A program made the translations under genes and the position numbers. The notes beneath the pieces are model-generated. The model ran no database searches. It saw only the letters and a list, made by a program, of their open reading frames with translations, and was not told where the DNA came from. This document shows positions 53,508 to 64,000 of a DNA stretch of 64,000 bases, in pieces. The first letter of the stretch is position 1. Every line of letters begins with the position of its first letter. The stretch comes from Dallia pectoralis (lineage: Eukaryota > Chordata > Actinopteri > Esociformes > Umbridae): assembly GCA_029465975.1 (NCBI GenBank), contig CM055739.1, positions 11,012,513 through 11,076,512 on the forward strand, in the 5' to 3' direction.

Positions 53508-54538
53508 CAGTACAGGTCAACATTCTGAACACATCTACGCATTCAAGGGTATCCCATTGAAAAAATAAATGACAGTCTTACTAAGCGCAAACCAGATGGG
53601 ATTGCTTATCGCTGCAGATTGCTGTGGTATGCTGTTTGAGTGTTGCTCTAAAGAAATCACAGACTGTGTCACCAGCAAAGCACCCCCACACCATTACACC
53701 TCTTCCATGCTGCATGGTGGGAGTCACAAATACGGAGATAATCTGTTCTTTTTCATGTTTCTTGGCCCAAGCAGATCTGTTCTTATTATTGATGTTTGCA
53801 TTAGTGGTTTCTTTGCAGATCTGCTTCATGAACTGCTGATTGCTGATGTGAAGTTCAATCTTGAACTTTGTGAAGCATTTATTTGATTTCTGATTTGCTG
53901 ATTTCTGAGGTCCAGTCAATTGCTGATTTCTGGGACTGGGAACTCTACTCAATGTATCATATTCAACTGAGGTAACTCTGGGTTTTCTTTTGCTTTGGAT
54001 CTTCTCATGAGAGCCAGGTTCATCATAGCACCAGATTTTGTTTTATAACCGCACTTGAAGAAACGTGGAAAAATCGTAAAAATACCAGATTGACTGAACC
54101 GCCCTGTGGATTCTCTTAGCTTATTTGAGCCGTTCTCACTGGAATATTAACTACTATAAATATGGTCTTCTGTACACCCACCCTGCCTTGTCACCCTCTG
54201 TATACCCACCCTGACACAATAAGAAGGTAAGACATTTTATTAATTAACTTTTAACGTGGCACATATGTTAAATGAAACTCCTTACATGGGACGGCCTCAT
54301 GAAGATGGTTGGTAGAATGCAAAGAGGGTGCAAATCTGTCCACCAGGCAAAGGGTGGCCACTTAGAAGAAATAAAAAAATAAAATCTATTGGAATTTGTT
54401 TAAAGAATATTACTAGCTACGTGATTGCATTTGTGTTCTCATTGTTTTGACGTCTTAACAATTTTTGTCCAATGTGGAAAAACAAATAAAAAATACTCTT
54501 GAATTAGTAGATGTGTCCGGATGTTTGACTGGTACAGT
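53508..54538 (-). mobile_element. Tc1-like (Tc1/mariner) DNA transposon, decayed
   Basis: The left end begins CAGTACAGGTCAAC and continues with an ACACATCTACGCATTCAAGGG-type sequence. The right end is its imperfect inverse, with GAATTAGTAGATGTGTCCGG then TTTGACTGGTACAGTG. Between them the minus strand encodes a broken Tc1 transposase. The element is about 1.03 kb instead of the usual about 1.6 kb, so roughly a third has been deleted. Terminal repeats and coding remnant carry many substitutions, so it is an old copy. Confidence 0.85.
53581..53952 (-). pseudogene. Tc1-like transposase remnant
   Basis: On the minus strand the frame reads RSAWAKKHE and, about 25 residues on, MQHGRGVMVWGCFAGD. 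These match the conserved regions of Tc1 transposase (the AWAKKH and GGVMVWGCFA motifs that flank the second catalytic Asp). The usual spacing between the two is shortened by deletion, and upstream sequence is out of frame. Non-functional. Confidence 0.85.
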
Positions 54539-54761
54539 GTGCCAGGTCACGTTGCTCGACTTGTGAATTAATAATAATAATAACCAAGTGCATACAAGAT
54601 ACAGTGACTTTTAAACACACATAATCACCAAATCCCCAACAGCCGTGATACTTTAATTAAACCCAAATGTAAACCAGCTGAACCTAAAATAACCAACAAC
54701 CTGCTGCAACACCCTCCTAGCCCACCAGATGTCCATAGTGGACTGGGAACCGTGACATACA

Positions 54762-55820
54762 CATACATTAGATAGTTTAGAGTCGATTAGAAATGCCCTT
54801 TTTTTCTGTAGACATTATAAATGTTGTAAATGAGTATTGTCGCTTCAAACTGCCATTGTTTTATGGAATATCTACATGCATACAGAGGCCCATTATCAGC
54901 ATCCATCACTCTTGGGATCTGATGGCACGTTGCTTTTGTTCATAATTTTTTACAAAGCTGATTGATCATTAGAAAACAGCAAAAAAGGTAAATAAGGGTC
55001 CATAAGAATATGAGTAGCTGGCGCATCAGCAATTGTGGCTCAATTAGCAGGCTCAAAATGACTAAAAACGTTTCAAAACTTTCTTTTAAAACTTAATTCA
55101 AACGTCATTCTGTTCTTGTTATAAAAGAAGAAGGCGATTCTAGAAGAAGAATAGAAGGCTATTCTATGCAAGAAATTGTCAATAATCTAAAAATGTGGTA
55201 TAATAGTGTGTATTACTCACACTCCTGTACAGAACAACACAAACTGGCTTTAACCTAACTAGAAAGAGGAGTGTGAGGCCTTGGTGCACAACTGAGCCAA
55301 CGGAGTTTGAGAGAAACAGACGCCTCACAAGTCCTCAACTGGCGTAAAATAGTACCCACAAAACACCAGTCTCAGCATCAACAGTGGAGACAACTCCGGG
55401 ATGCTGGCCTTCCAGGCAGAGTTGCAAAGAAAAATCCAGATCTCAGACTGGCCAATGAAAAAGAAAGATTAAGTTGAGCAATTAAACACACACACTGGAC
55501 AATGGAAGATTGGAAAAAAGTGTTATAGACAGACACATCTATGTTTGAGTTGTTTGGATAAAAAAGGAAAACTTTTGTGAGATGCAGAACAATTGAAACG
55601 GTTTGCAAGGCTGCTTTGGCTGCAAATGGAAGATTATTTTACAAAAGCAAAGTTTGAAGGACACTGTTATTAATTCAATTAAAAGTCATTATGTCTAACG
55701 ATGCCAATGACCACATTTCATATTCATTTAGCTTCATTTCCTATTCAAACAAATTACAGGTATGTTTTAAAAGAAGCAAGGACATTTCTAAGTGACTTGA
55801 AACTTTTGAACAGTTATGTA
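54762..55820 (+). mobile_element. second Tc1-like transposon, decayed, opposite orientation
   Basis: The left end has GTTTAGAGTCGATTAGAAATG and the right end its imperfect inverse ACATTTCTAAGTGACTTGAAA followed by CTTTTGAACAGTTATG. The + strand interior (about 55230-55560) contains remnants of a transposase of a different Tc1 family from the neighbour: GDNSGMLAFQ-type translations in the shifted frame and RLRDAGLPGRVAKK in the right one. Two Tc1 families lie only about 220 bp apart in opposite orientations. Confidence 0.75.
55385..55480 (+). pseudogene. transposase remnant of the second Tc1-like element
   Basis: Translation near 55390-55475 gives RLRDAGLPGRVAKKN and LRLANEKERL, the second helix-turn-helix and linker of Tc1-type transposases (family pattern RRLREAGL-GRVA-KP-LR-NK-R). 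Stops and frameshifts on both sides prevent any longer reading. Confidence 0.7.
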
Positions 55821-56159
55821 TACATTACAGAGGATTCATAAAGCAATAAAGTTATATTTGAAATGATCTCAACTGGCCTTAGATATCAAAACATGGTTGC
55901 GTTTAAGATTTATAGGGTTTCTTCCCTTTTAGTAGTTCAGTAGATTCAGTAAAGGTAACTTTCTCTTGTGTTTAAAAACAACTTTGAATATGCTTCAGAG
56001 AAAGTATATGTACAGTAGACGAAGCAGGTTTATTGTTTCAGCCATGAAGCATCTTTCTGGAGACAGACTTGTTGCTCTCCACCTGGTATTGGTCTGAACT
56101 GAAAAAATGTCAACTTTGCATTTTCGGTACAAAACAGCCACCAAATCGGCCATTTAAAA

Positions 56160-56345
56160 ATCCACAGACACCAAATAGAGTGTTAAGACATTCACAGACA
56201 CCAAATGGAGCATTTAGACATTCACAGACACCAAATAAAGCATTTGGACATTGACAGAAACCAAATAGATCATTTAGACACTCACAGACACCGAATATAG
56301 AATTTAGGCATTCACAGACACTGAATAGAGCATTTAGACACAGAT
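56160..56345. repeat. degenerate 30-bp minisatellite, about 6 copies
   Basis: A unit of the type CATTCACAGACACCAAATAG with AGCATTTAGA. Copies differ at several positions each, so this array is older than the others in the window. Confidence 0.85.
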
Positions 56346-57065
56346 ACCAAATTATAATCATGGACCTATTTTTAGATTCATGTCCAGACCAGCCTCTGTT
56401 TTCAGTGCAGCTTGAAAGACAATAATTGTCGTGCACTTGTCTGAGAGTGGAGTTTGTTACAAAAATACCCGTCATGCATCTTCTCATACTAGTGTAAATA
56501 TTGGCATTTTTTTATCAATTCGCAAGGGCTGTTGTCCTAGCAACTTCTATAGCTTTGTTTTTTCGATAGATTACACCATATCAATAACAGCACGAAATTG
56601 ATAACATATTTTATGACCATAACTAGGAATCTTACTTTCGTTGAAGTTGTCTATTCTCTCTCTGCATTCAAGTGTCAAGTCAGTGCAATGAGACCATCTA
56701 AACATGTTGTTTCTTTAATGCATTTGAAAAGTATAAATGTAATTACATGCTTAATTCATTTGGAATGTACAGAGAATGCAGTTAAAATTGGATACAGAAT
56801 AAAAAAATATATTGATTTTGAATATCTGTTAAGGACACGTATCAATGTCCAGAAAAGACGTGTATGAACATATTTATTTCCTCTGAAAAGGCATAGGTTG
56901 CATTTATAGAAAAGCCCTTCCTTCAATGTTTAGAAAATAAGTAGGCCTATTATAAAAAGTCGGAATATCCTAGTTTTCTATTTTCATCCAGAACCAAACT
57001 AGGATGCCTTAAAGACAGCCATGCCTACTGAGATTGCGTGTTTCTTCTGAAAGAGTCCTCGCTGT

Positions 57066-57066
<1 letters not shown>

Positions 57067-57103
<37 letters not shown>

Positions 57104-57115
57104 ACACACACACAC
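57067..57115. repeat. (CA)n microsatellite
   Basis: A CA run broken once by CATA. Similar CA or TG runs lie at 59396-59455 (mixed with CGCA), 62527-62642 and 63705-63728. Confidence 0.95.
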
Positions 57116-58204
57116 ATTTCTTATCAGGATATACCCAGAATTGCCTGCTATCAAGGAAGGTTAGCGATGTTTATGTCTGTTCAGCGGGACATTCGTTCAT
57201 TGTGCATGAATGTGTAAACAGGCTTGGCGATTACAGGTAGCAATGTTCTCAGCAGGTTCTGGGTGGGTTTTTTTCCGCCACAAACTGGACACAAAGATCC
57301 GACATTATTCTCCACTCCCATTTAACCCTGACCCCAAAACCTGAGGGGTTCCCGTCTGCCGTTGTATTTTTCTAGCTGTCACTCTGTAATGCATTTGCCA
57401 AACCGTGCCTCTCTTATGGCGAACCCCAGCGGGAATAAATAGTGAATTTCTTTTAGCTCAATTATCCCCGTGGATTTACCTCCTAGTCCTCTCCTCCAGG
57501 GCCTCACAGACCGGTTCCGACGCTCCTCCTCTTCTCCACTTCTCCCCACAAAATGGTCTGGTCCGACGGGCATACTGGGTTGTTACTCACAGTCCCAACT
57601 TCTCACTCCCACTTCCTTTAAGTCTGTCAAAGTCAACTCAACCAAGATGTGGAGGCTAGAAGTTAAACTGCAGTCAGTTCCTTTGCACTTGTAAGTTTTC
57701 TGTCTGTTTGCCAGATTGTTGAGTGCCCTGGCAGAATGTGGCAGCTACTTTAGGAAGGAAGATTTGGAGAAAAAAACCCAGAAAGAAACCCAAGCTCTGG
57801 AAGTTGTGGAAGTCTAAAGTTTACATGAGACCAACCACTGTGAGGCTCTCACTTCCTGTCACTCAGGGAGATGGATGGTGACTCAGCAGGGTCGGAGCTC
57901 AACGGCTGTTTCTATGGCAGCCCTGGTCGTTAAAACCCCCCCAACCCACCCTGTTCTCCCCACACAATTCCTTGGTAAAGAACAGAGGGTCAGGCAGGTG
58001 CCCAAATCTCAACTACTGCCAGAGCAGGTAGCGGACGTGTATTTGGGGCAGACATTTTGTGATGTTCACAGCATTGTGTGCTCTCTTAAGTCATTAATTA
58101 CCACAGACTTGGATGTATATTACCCTATATATGTATATGCACATTCCCTGATAATGCTTATGCTTGTTATACAGGTGGAGTGTGGAGAAAATGCCCATCA
58201 GGAA

Positions 58205-58520
58205 GATTGACTGTAATTCCAAACCATCAACATTAATTTGGAAATTTAGTCTATTACCTACGTTTCCCCGTACGAGGAAACTAAGTAGCTATGGTCGTCG
58301 GATGTAAGTGCATTACAGAAGATATTCAATCATGGTAATGGTCAGCGCTATTCAATTGATTTTGAGGAAACATTATTGTTTGCATTAGCAACGGAAAATT
58401 GAGTGCCACTTCCTAGTCGCCACAATTTATTTGACATTGAGAATGGAGCCGCGCAGGTATTGGCCAGAATGCAAATGACATATGGGAATAGTGGCAGGGA
58501 TTATAAATAAAATGGATCCA
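58205..58520. promoter_or_regulatory. candidate conserved non-coding element C (SOX/POU-type motifs)
   Basis: Contains ATTGTT immediately followed by TGCATTAG (58375-58388), which resembles a SOX-POU composite, and a perfect octamer ATGCAAAT at 58469-58476. The rest is unique, AT-rich and lacks frames. Called on motif content and appearance only. Confidence 0.3.
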
Positions 58521-58994
58521 TATGTCTGCCTTGCACTTATATGAATGAAGTCAGATTTGCGTTGGGTTAGGGTTGATATTAGTTGATGTTCTGTGTTAGG
58601 GTTAATTTGTACTCACATTGTTTTTATTTGTTCTTATTGTGTAGGATAAGGCAGGCCAACATATTTAACCATAAATGTCAGAAAACCCTCTTCCAAAATG
58701 CTAATTTGCTGTATTAAATAAGTACGTTTTATATGCAAAATGGAAGTTATTAGACCACAATAATGTTTCAAAATTAACTTGAAAACACTATTTGAGGTCT
58801 CTGGTGAAATCTATCACATTTTAAAGCTTTTTTCATGTTCAATTTATTTCAATATAGCTGGAGTAGTCCTATGCAAAAAAATATCACGGATTGAAAGAAT
58901 TATCATGTCTTCTGAGTTTTCTTTCCTTTCATTGTTTAATCTCAAGAGTTCAGCTGAATATGTGTGATAGTGAACCCATGATATGCGATCTCCT

Positions 58995-59190
58995 CTCGTT
59001 CTAAATAGCTGATATATTCCAGCCTCTGCCCATGGAAGTGCTCGGTTATACTCATAAAGCAAACCACGGACTGGAATCTAGAAGCACAATCCGATTTGCT
59101 GCGATTAATATGTACATAAATAATCGTTTTCAGCATTTTAACATGAGTATTCTGATTAGTCAAATTAATCGATTTGCCGAATACACACAC
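58995..59190. promoter_or_regulatory. candidate conserved non-coding element D (homeodomain-type motifs)
   Basis: Dense TAAT-type cores: GATTAATA (59103), TAATCG (59121), CTGATTAG (59152) and AAATTAATCGAT (59162), with CATAAATAATCG. Unique sequence without frames, just upstream of a CACACACA tract. Confidence 0.28.
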
Positions 59191-61069
59191 ACCCATTTGA
59201 TTTGCGTCAGTAAGTGATCAGACTATACCCAAAGCCTATGGAAAGAGATGTGTTTATACTGTAACCTCCACTGGCATTAATATGTTGCCTGCATGACCAA
59301 TATGACGTTGACTTTAATGTCTACTCAACTAACAATTTGGACAATCAAAATCAACCTCTCACGATGTGACAATCTACCCCACGCAGTGTCTGGACACACA
59401 CACGCACGCACACGCGTGCACGCGCACGCACGCACGCACACACACACACACACACTCGCCTACATTGTTACTAAGCAAGAGGCTATTATAAGTACAGTAA
59501 TATTGGGCATTGCCTGATCTAGTAGCTATAACAAACATGTCTAGAGTGCTTTCCAGGCATTTTATTAGAATTAGACATTGTGACATGGGAATGTGTTAAT
59601 CCATTAATGTGCAGCTAAACTCGTTTTAAACATCCAAGTTGTGCCCCATACATGTATTATCTAAAAGATGCATGTAAATCGTATAAAGTAACCCTTTTGT
59701 GTGTGTCATTGACGGTGGGGTTTTCACACTAAAGCCGGTCTGGAGCAGCCCACGGCGCGTATACAACACTATTATTCCTCCTGAACTGTGTTATTTTCCT
59801 GTCATGCCCTGATGGCAACTTGCCAACTAATGCGACAGAATAAGATCGTCTACCAGGGATGGAACCGGCAGAACCTCGGGTTCTAGAATTAACAATAATT
59901 AGTCATTACATCAACTTTCTACGATTGATAAGGGTTCATTAAGTAGCATGTATGTATTTTATATATTTTTAAGTTAGATATTTTCTCGGTATGTTTTATG
60001 ACATTTTGGCTATTAACTATATGCAGCACATAGATTAATTTACAGTCTATAACTGTATAACAACAAAAGCTACAACAACCGTTAGACTGGAACAACAATG
60101 TTTTTAAAATATTTAATTGTTCTTAAGACAAAATAAATTTATGTATTCGGTTTAGGTTTTTATCTGGTCCATTCCATGCGAGATATTGCCTACCCTGTAC
60201 GTAAATGTAAAATAAGGGGAAAAGAACATATTGAGATATCACGAACCAGTATTTGAGTATTAAAAACATAGAACATAACACTATACGTTTTTGCTGTTAG
60301 AACCTTCTGGTCCAAAAGTCTAAGTTATTTGTATAAAAAGTTAGTGTTCTCTTCTAATATGTTTGCCACTGTGAATCTTTTTATAGCAGACATAGGTCAA
60401 TACCAGCAGCAGCGCAGTTTGTGTTATGCTTTATATTTTATAGGCCTACTTGAAAAACTGTCATAGGTATTGAGTTTTCACAAAAAATACAAACTTAATA
60501 CGTTGTATTGATAAACCACAAACGGTGAATATTTTAGTTATATAGAGCCATACACCTCATCAATGTTCTCTAAAGGATATTCTTTGTCATTTTAGTAAAG
60601 TATTGATTTCAAATGCAAAAATTTTGATTATATAATTACATTCAATTATTTAGACATATTTCTATTGAAATTATTGTAACAATCTGGGAAGATGAAAATC
60701 TATCACAAATTCACTGTATATAAAAGAATTTGCAAATGTCTCCGGATTGGGAGATTCTGTGCTTTAGGCACCCTTATGTATGTGAATGACGTCATGAAAG
60801 TCAAATTCACTCTAAAACTAATCTATGGGATTGGACATGATGTTAAGTATCTCAGAACTGCCTTCTTGACTTGTGTGAATGGTGTGATTAGTGAATCTGT
60901 CCCTCCCAGGAGTTAAATAGAGTTCCTCTCCTACATAATGTATTCATGTATCTTCATTTACTTGGAGCAAAACGAAACAAAACCAACCCAGTAATTGTGT
61001 GCTCAGTTCTGCCGCAGTACAATACTCCATTGACTTCTGCCTTCAGATTCTGGAGATGTTGTAGATTTC

Positions 61070-61345
61070 AAAAGTGCAGCACAGAGTTGCAAAGTTTAAT
61101 TAAGATAATCATCTAACAAATTAAGCACAAACTCCTGCCCTCTAAATTACCTGTCCTTTACTTGGCGGTTTACAACAACAAAAGAAATGCGAATCTTCTG
61201 TGTGGAACTCAGGGAGCTATAAATTCTGTGTCCACATAAAGGACCGATAAGCCCATTCACAAACAAGCGCTGAAGCATTTGATAGGCTAATGGGAAATAG
61301 TGTTCCCTGTACACCTTTGTGATTGGACATCATAAATCCTGAGTA
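61070..61345. promoter_or_regulatory. candidate conserved non-coding element E
   Basis: Non-repetitive block containing AAGTTTAATTAAGATAATC, AACAACAAAAG and CCATTCACAAACAAGCGC, mixing homeodomain-, SOX- and forkhead-type words. No frame. Called on appearance only. Confidence 0.25.
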
Positions 61346-62524
61346 GGTGACGGGACGGAACAAAAGCATGATTTTGTCCGCGTCTCGAAGCCACCGCACT
61401 CCTCGTATATCCTGCTCCCGGTGAATAGGAGCTATCTGAATGGGCAATATATATGTTACAATGTGAGACGCATGGTCATTGGCTCCTGGGCATTGATCGT
61501 CGCCGTCCCTTCTTCCTGCCCCTGGTTCTTGACCAGGAAATGGACATTAAGGGTCTCTGGTCTTATCATGATCTGTGGGTGAAGCTGTCAGCTACCATTA
61601 ACCTTGCTGTTTTAACTGTACACTGGTGATTAGCACAAAGCCCTTAAAATGCATTGATGTGTTGTGGCTCTTAGACATGGATTAGTTAGAGGGGACATCA
61701 GCTTGAAGAAGCTGTAGCTAGAAGATCAACATAATAGAACCCGTCACTGGGTGGACAAAGTGTTTTCTTGCTTGTTTTCAGCTGAAATTGATATCCAAAA
61801 TCGTTCCACCGAAGTTTGTGTCATTTTGTTATCACGGATATCTATTAACCTGACTGGTTGGTTTTAGTTTGTAAATTCTGAGAACTTCAATTTTCACGGG
61901 TTTTTCTGGCTTGATGTTTTCATATTTCTTGCTTTCCCTTTCCTAATTCTCTAAATCTCCCAGGAGTTCAGAAGAATTTCTTAAAGCTGGAGGACATTTT
62001 TGAATCCTTTTCGGCGTTGAAATCTCTTTCGATGGTGGGTGGCAGTTTTGAAGCCAGAGACTATGTGAGGAGGCCTGCTGTACATTATTGGGTAGTTGTG
62101 TGGAACCGTGGTATAAAACAGGTTATAAATCCACCCGGTAGAGAATTCTTCCAGAGAGACATCAATGAGCAGGCGCTAATGAGAGCAGAACCCTCAGGTT
62201 AACTTTAGTCTTTAGTACCCAATGGGATATAAAGACCTCACATACTCCTCCCATTGTGTGACATCAATGCAAATAGCCCAAGGTTTTAACTTGTATCTGT
62301 CGTCGCTGATGCCGTCTCCTGGGCGTGAAAAAGGCTCTGTTCTGTTCTGATTGTGTGGTAATGGGTGATAACTCACTATTCTACCTGATGAATAACAGTT
62401 GTTGTGTTTGCTTTTCTATTCAGTAAAACAAGGTCCTATTTTCAATATGGATCTTTGAGGTCAATATCATAGACTGTACATGTCACACGTCAATTTCTGA
62501 GAGATTTCTTCTCGCTGCTCAATA

Positions 62525-62642
<118 letters not shown>

Positions 62643-64000
62643 CCCACATACAAATGTCCATCACGCAGGACATGTAACCCACGGCAACCTGATTCCCTCT
62701 CCCACTCACCTACACTGGACCAATATTTGTTCAGCGCCCATCGGGTGTGAACAAGTCCTCGTGCTCCCCTCCACAGACAGATAAGTACTAGTGGCTGAAC
62801 AGCTCTCATAGTAAGTGGGAAATGCCCTGTTATCACCTGAGCTGAGAGGAGATCAATAGTAGTTAGTGTGGAGTTTGATAATTACAGCTGTCGGACAGAA
62901 GTGCCGACCCACCTCATCGTCGAGTGACTGTTATCACGTTTTGGCTTATCGTCTGTGAATATGCGGCGCCCGGGGCTCCGGGAGACGGTTGTGGGTCGGG
63001 ATTTGAACGTTTGCTAGTAACACACTGGTCCTGAACCGGCGTATTTCTAGGTTTGCGGCTTCCAGACATTGCACCGTCCAACACAAGGTTGATGGTCGAT
63101 CTCCTTTGGTGTCCCGGCTGACATCGAGCTTGAGAACGTACTGTCAGAGACACAGAGCCATGTGAGGTGTTCCGTATATATGAGAGGAGCTTTCAGATAA
63201 AAAGGGGTTCAGAGTGGTTGAGGAAGGGACTACGTCTGTGAAAAGACCTGCTCTGACGCCGTGTCTTTTATCTCTGATCAATTCCGATCAACATTGTAAG
63301 ACGAGGAGTTTGAGTGTGTGTTGAGGGTGTGTGTGTGTGTCTGGATGAGGAATAGATTGTCTGCGTCTGTGTTGAGTGTGTGTTTGTGTGTTCACAGTGT
63401 GAGTGTTCACAGTGTGAGTGTTGGTTAGCTTGGCGATGAAGCAGTTTCCCATCTAATCATAGGTGGTGCTTCAGTTCTACACTCAATGATAAATCAAATG
63501 TTTCCTACTGGGATATAATTAATACACATCTATTTACTTGTAGTACTGACATATGCAATATATGGAAATAGCATGCGTTTTCATCATAGCGATCACTGTC
63601 TCTTTCTCCACACACCACCACAGACTTTTGAAAGGTGTTTAAAGTGTTCACGTGCGCATGCCTGTGCATCTGCGCAATATCGCGTAGGTGTGTGTTCGCG
63701 TGTGGGTGCTTGTGTGTGTGTGTGTGTTTCTGTGCGTGCGGCTGTTTGCAGCGCATGCAGATGTGGAGGAAGACACGTTCGTGGTTAAAAGGGGAACTGG
63801 AAAATGGGGCTTTCAAATGAGGAAACGGAATGAATATGGCTTTGATTGGCAGGATCTGGTTAAACAACATAGCAGACACCGTGGTGTCAGCTGTCTCTTG
63901 AAGATCACGGCAGGGGGCACTGTGTGTGTGTGTGTGTGTTTGAGTGATTGTGGAAGTGTGTTTGGCAAGTGTTTGGTGAATTAGTATCTGCGATGGTGCT

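Noticed and set aside
62017..62202. 61-residue frame MKSLSMVGGSFEARD...
   Set aside because: No recognisable family, no splice partners; length expected by chance in 24 kb of non-coding DNA.
63740..63900. Frame with DVEEDTFVVKRGTGKWGFQM that looked exon-like, with a preceding AG
   Set aside because: No donor in phase, no homologue recognised, and flanked by TG repeats; not enough to call an exon.

Overview
The window is vertebrate, most probably teleost, nuclear DNA. It holds two multi-exon genes with GT-AG introns on the + strand, decayed Tc1/mariner-type and hAT-type transposons of the kind common in fish, and an extreme density of tandem repeats: by eye about 18-20 kb of the 64 kb is micro- or minisatellite. 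The species cannot be fixed from sequence alone.

Region 1 (1-21.3 kb) is eif5b, the GTPase translation factor that joins ribosomal subunits. Exons 2-22 are readable (1536-20252). Exon 1, with the start codon, lies upstream of the window. The exons join in phase with no break, giving about 1,198 residues. The protein has an acidic/lysine-rich N-terminal half, a G domain with all five GTP motifs, and the C-terminal domains ending in FEII. Its introns hold a 20-bp-TIR MITE, a hAT-type insertion inside a CATA microsatellite, and three large minisatellites: 41 bp x about 12, 52 bp x about 62, and 30 bp x about 190 followed by a 24-bp derivative.

Region 2 (21.3-22.25 kb) is a short head-to-tail intergenic space with a CTCF-core-like motif. 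Region 3 (22255-40068) is arhgef7 (beta-PIX), a Rac/Cdc42 exchange factor and GIT/PAK scaffold. All 21 coding exons are found (871 residues in the longest form). They encode CH, SH3, DH, PH, a proline-rich cassette, the GIT-binding segment, a coiled coil and a C-terminal ETNL PDZ ligand. One exon offers an alternative C-terminus by read-through. Several of its acceptor sites sit directly against repeat arrays, including a perfect (GT)120 that ends 7 bp before a PH-domain exon.

Region 4 (40.1-64 kb) has no protein-coding gene that I can support. It contains the arhgef7 3' UTR, more minisatellites (43, 19, 33 and about 30 bp units), a 1.25-kb polypurine region, two fossil Tc1-like elements side by side, and several AT-rich non-repetitive blocks with SOX/POU/homeodomain-type motifs that look like candidate regulatory elements. 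One block ends in a good TATA box. In mammals ARHGEF7 is followed by a long desert leading to SOX1, so a regulatory desert is a reasonable but unproved reading.

I did not find a new enzymatic or defence system. The most unusual feature is the way tandem arrays run right up to splice sites in both genes. The very long reading frames across 13-19 kb, 26-27.5 kb, 37.3-38.1 kb and 49.2-50.8 kb are artefacts of repeat units whose length is, or sums to, a multiple of three.
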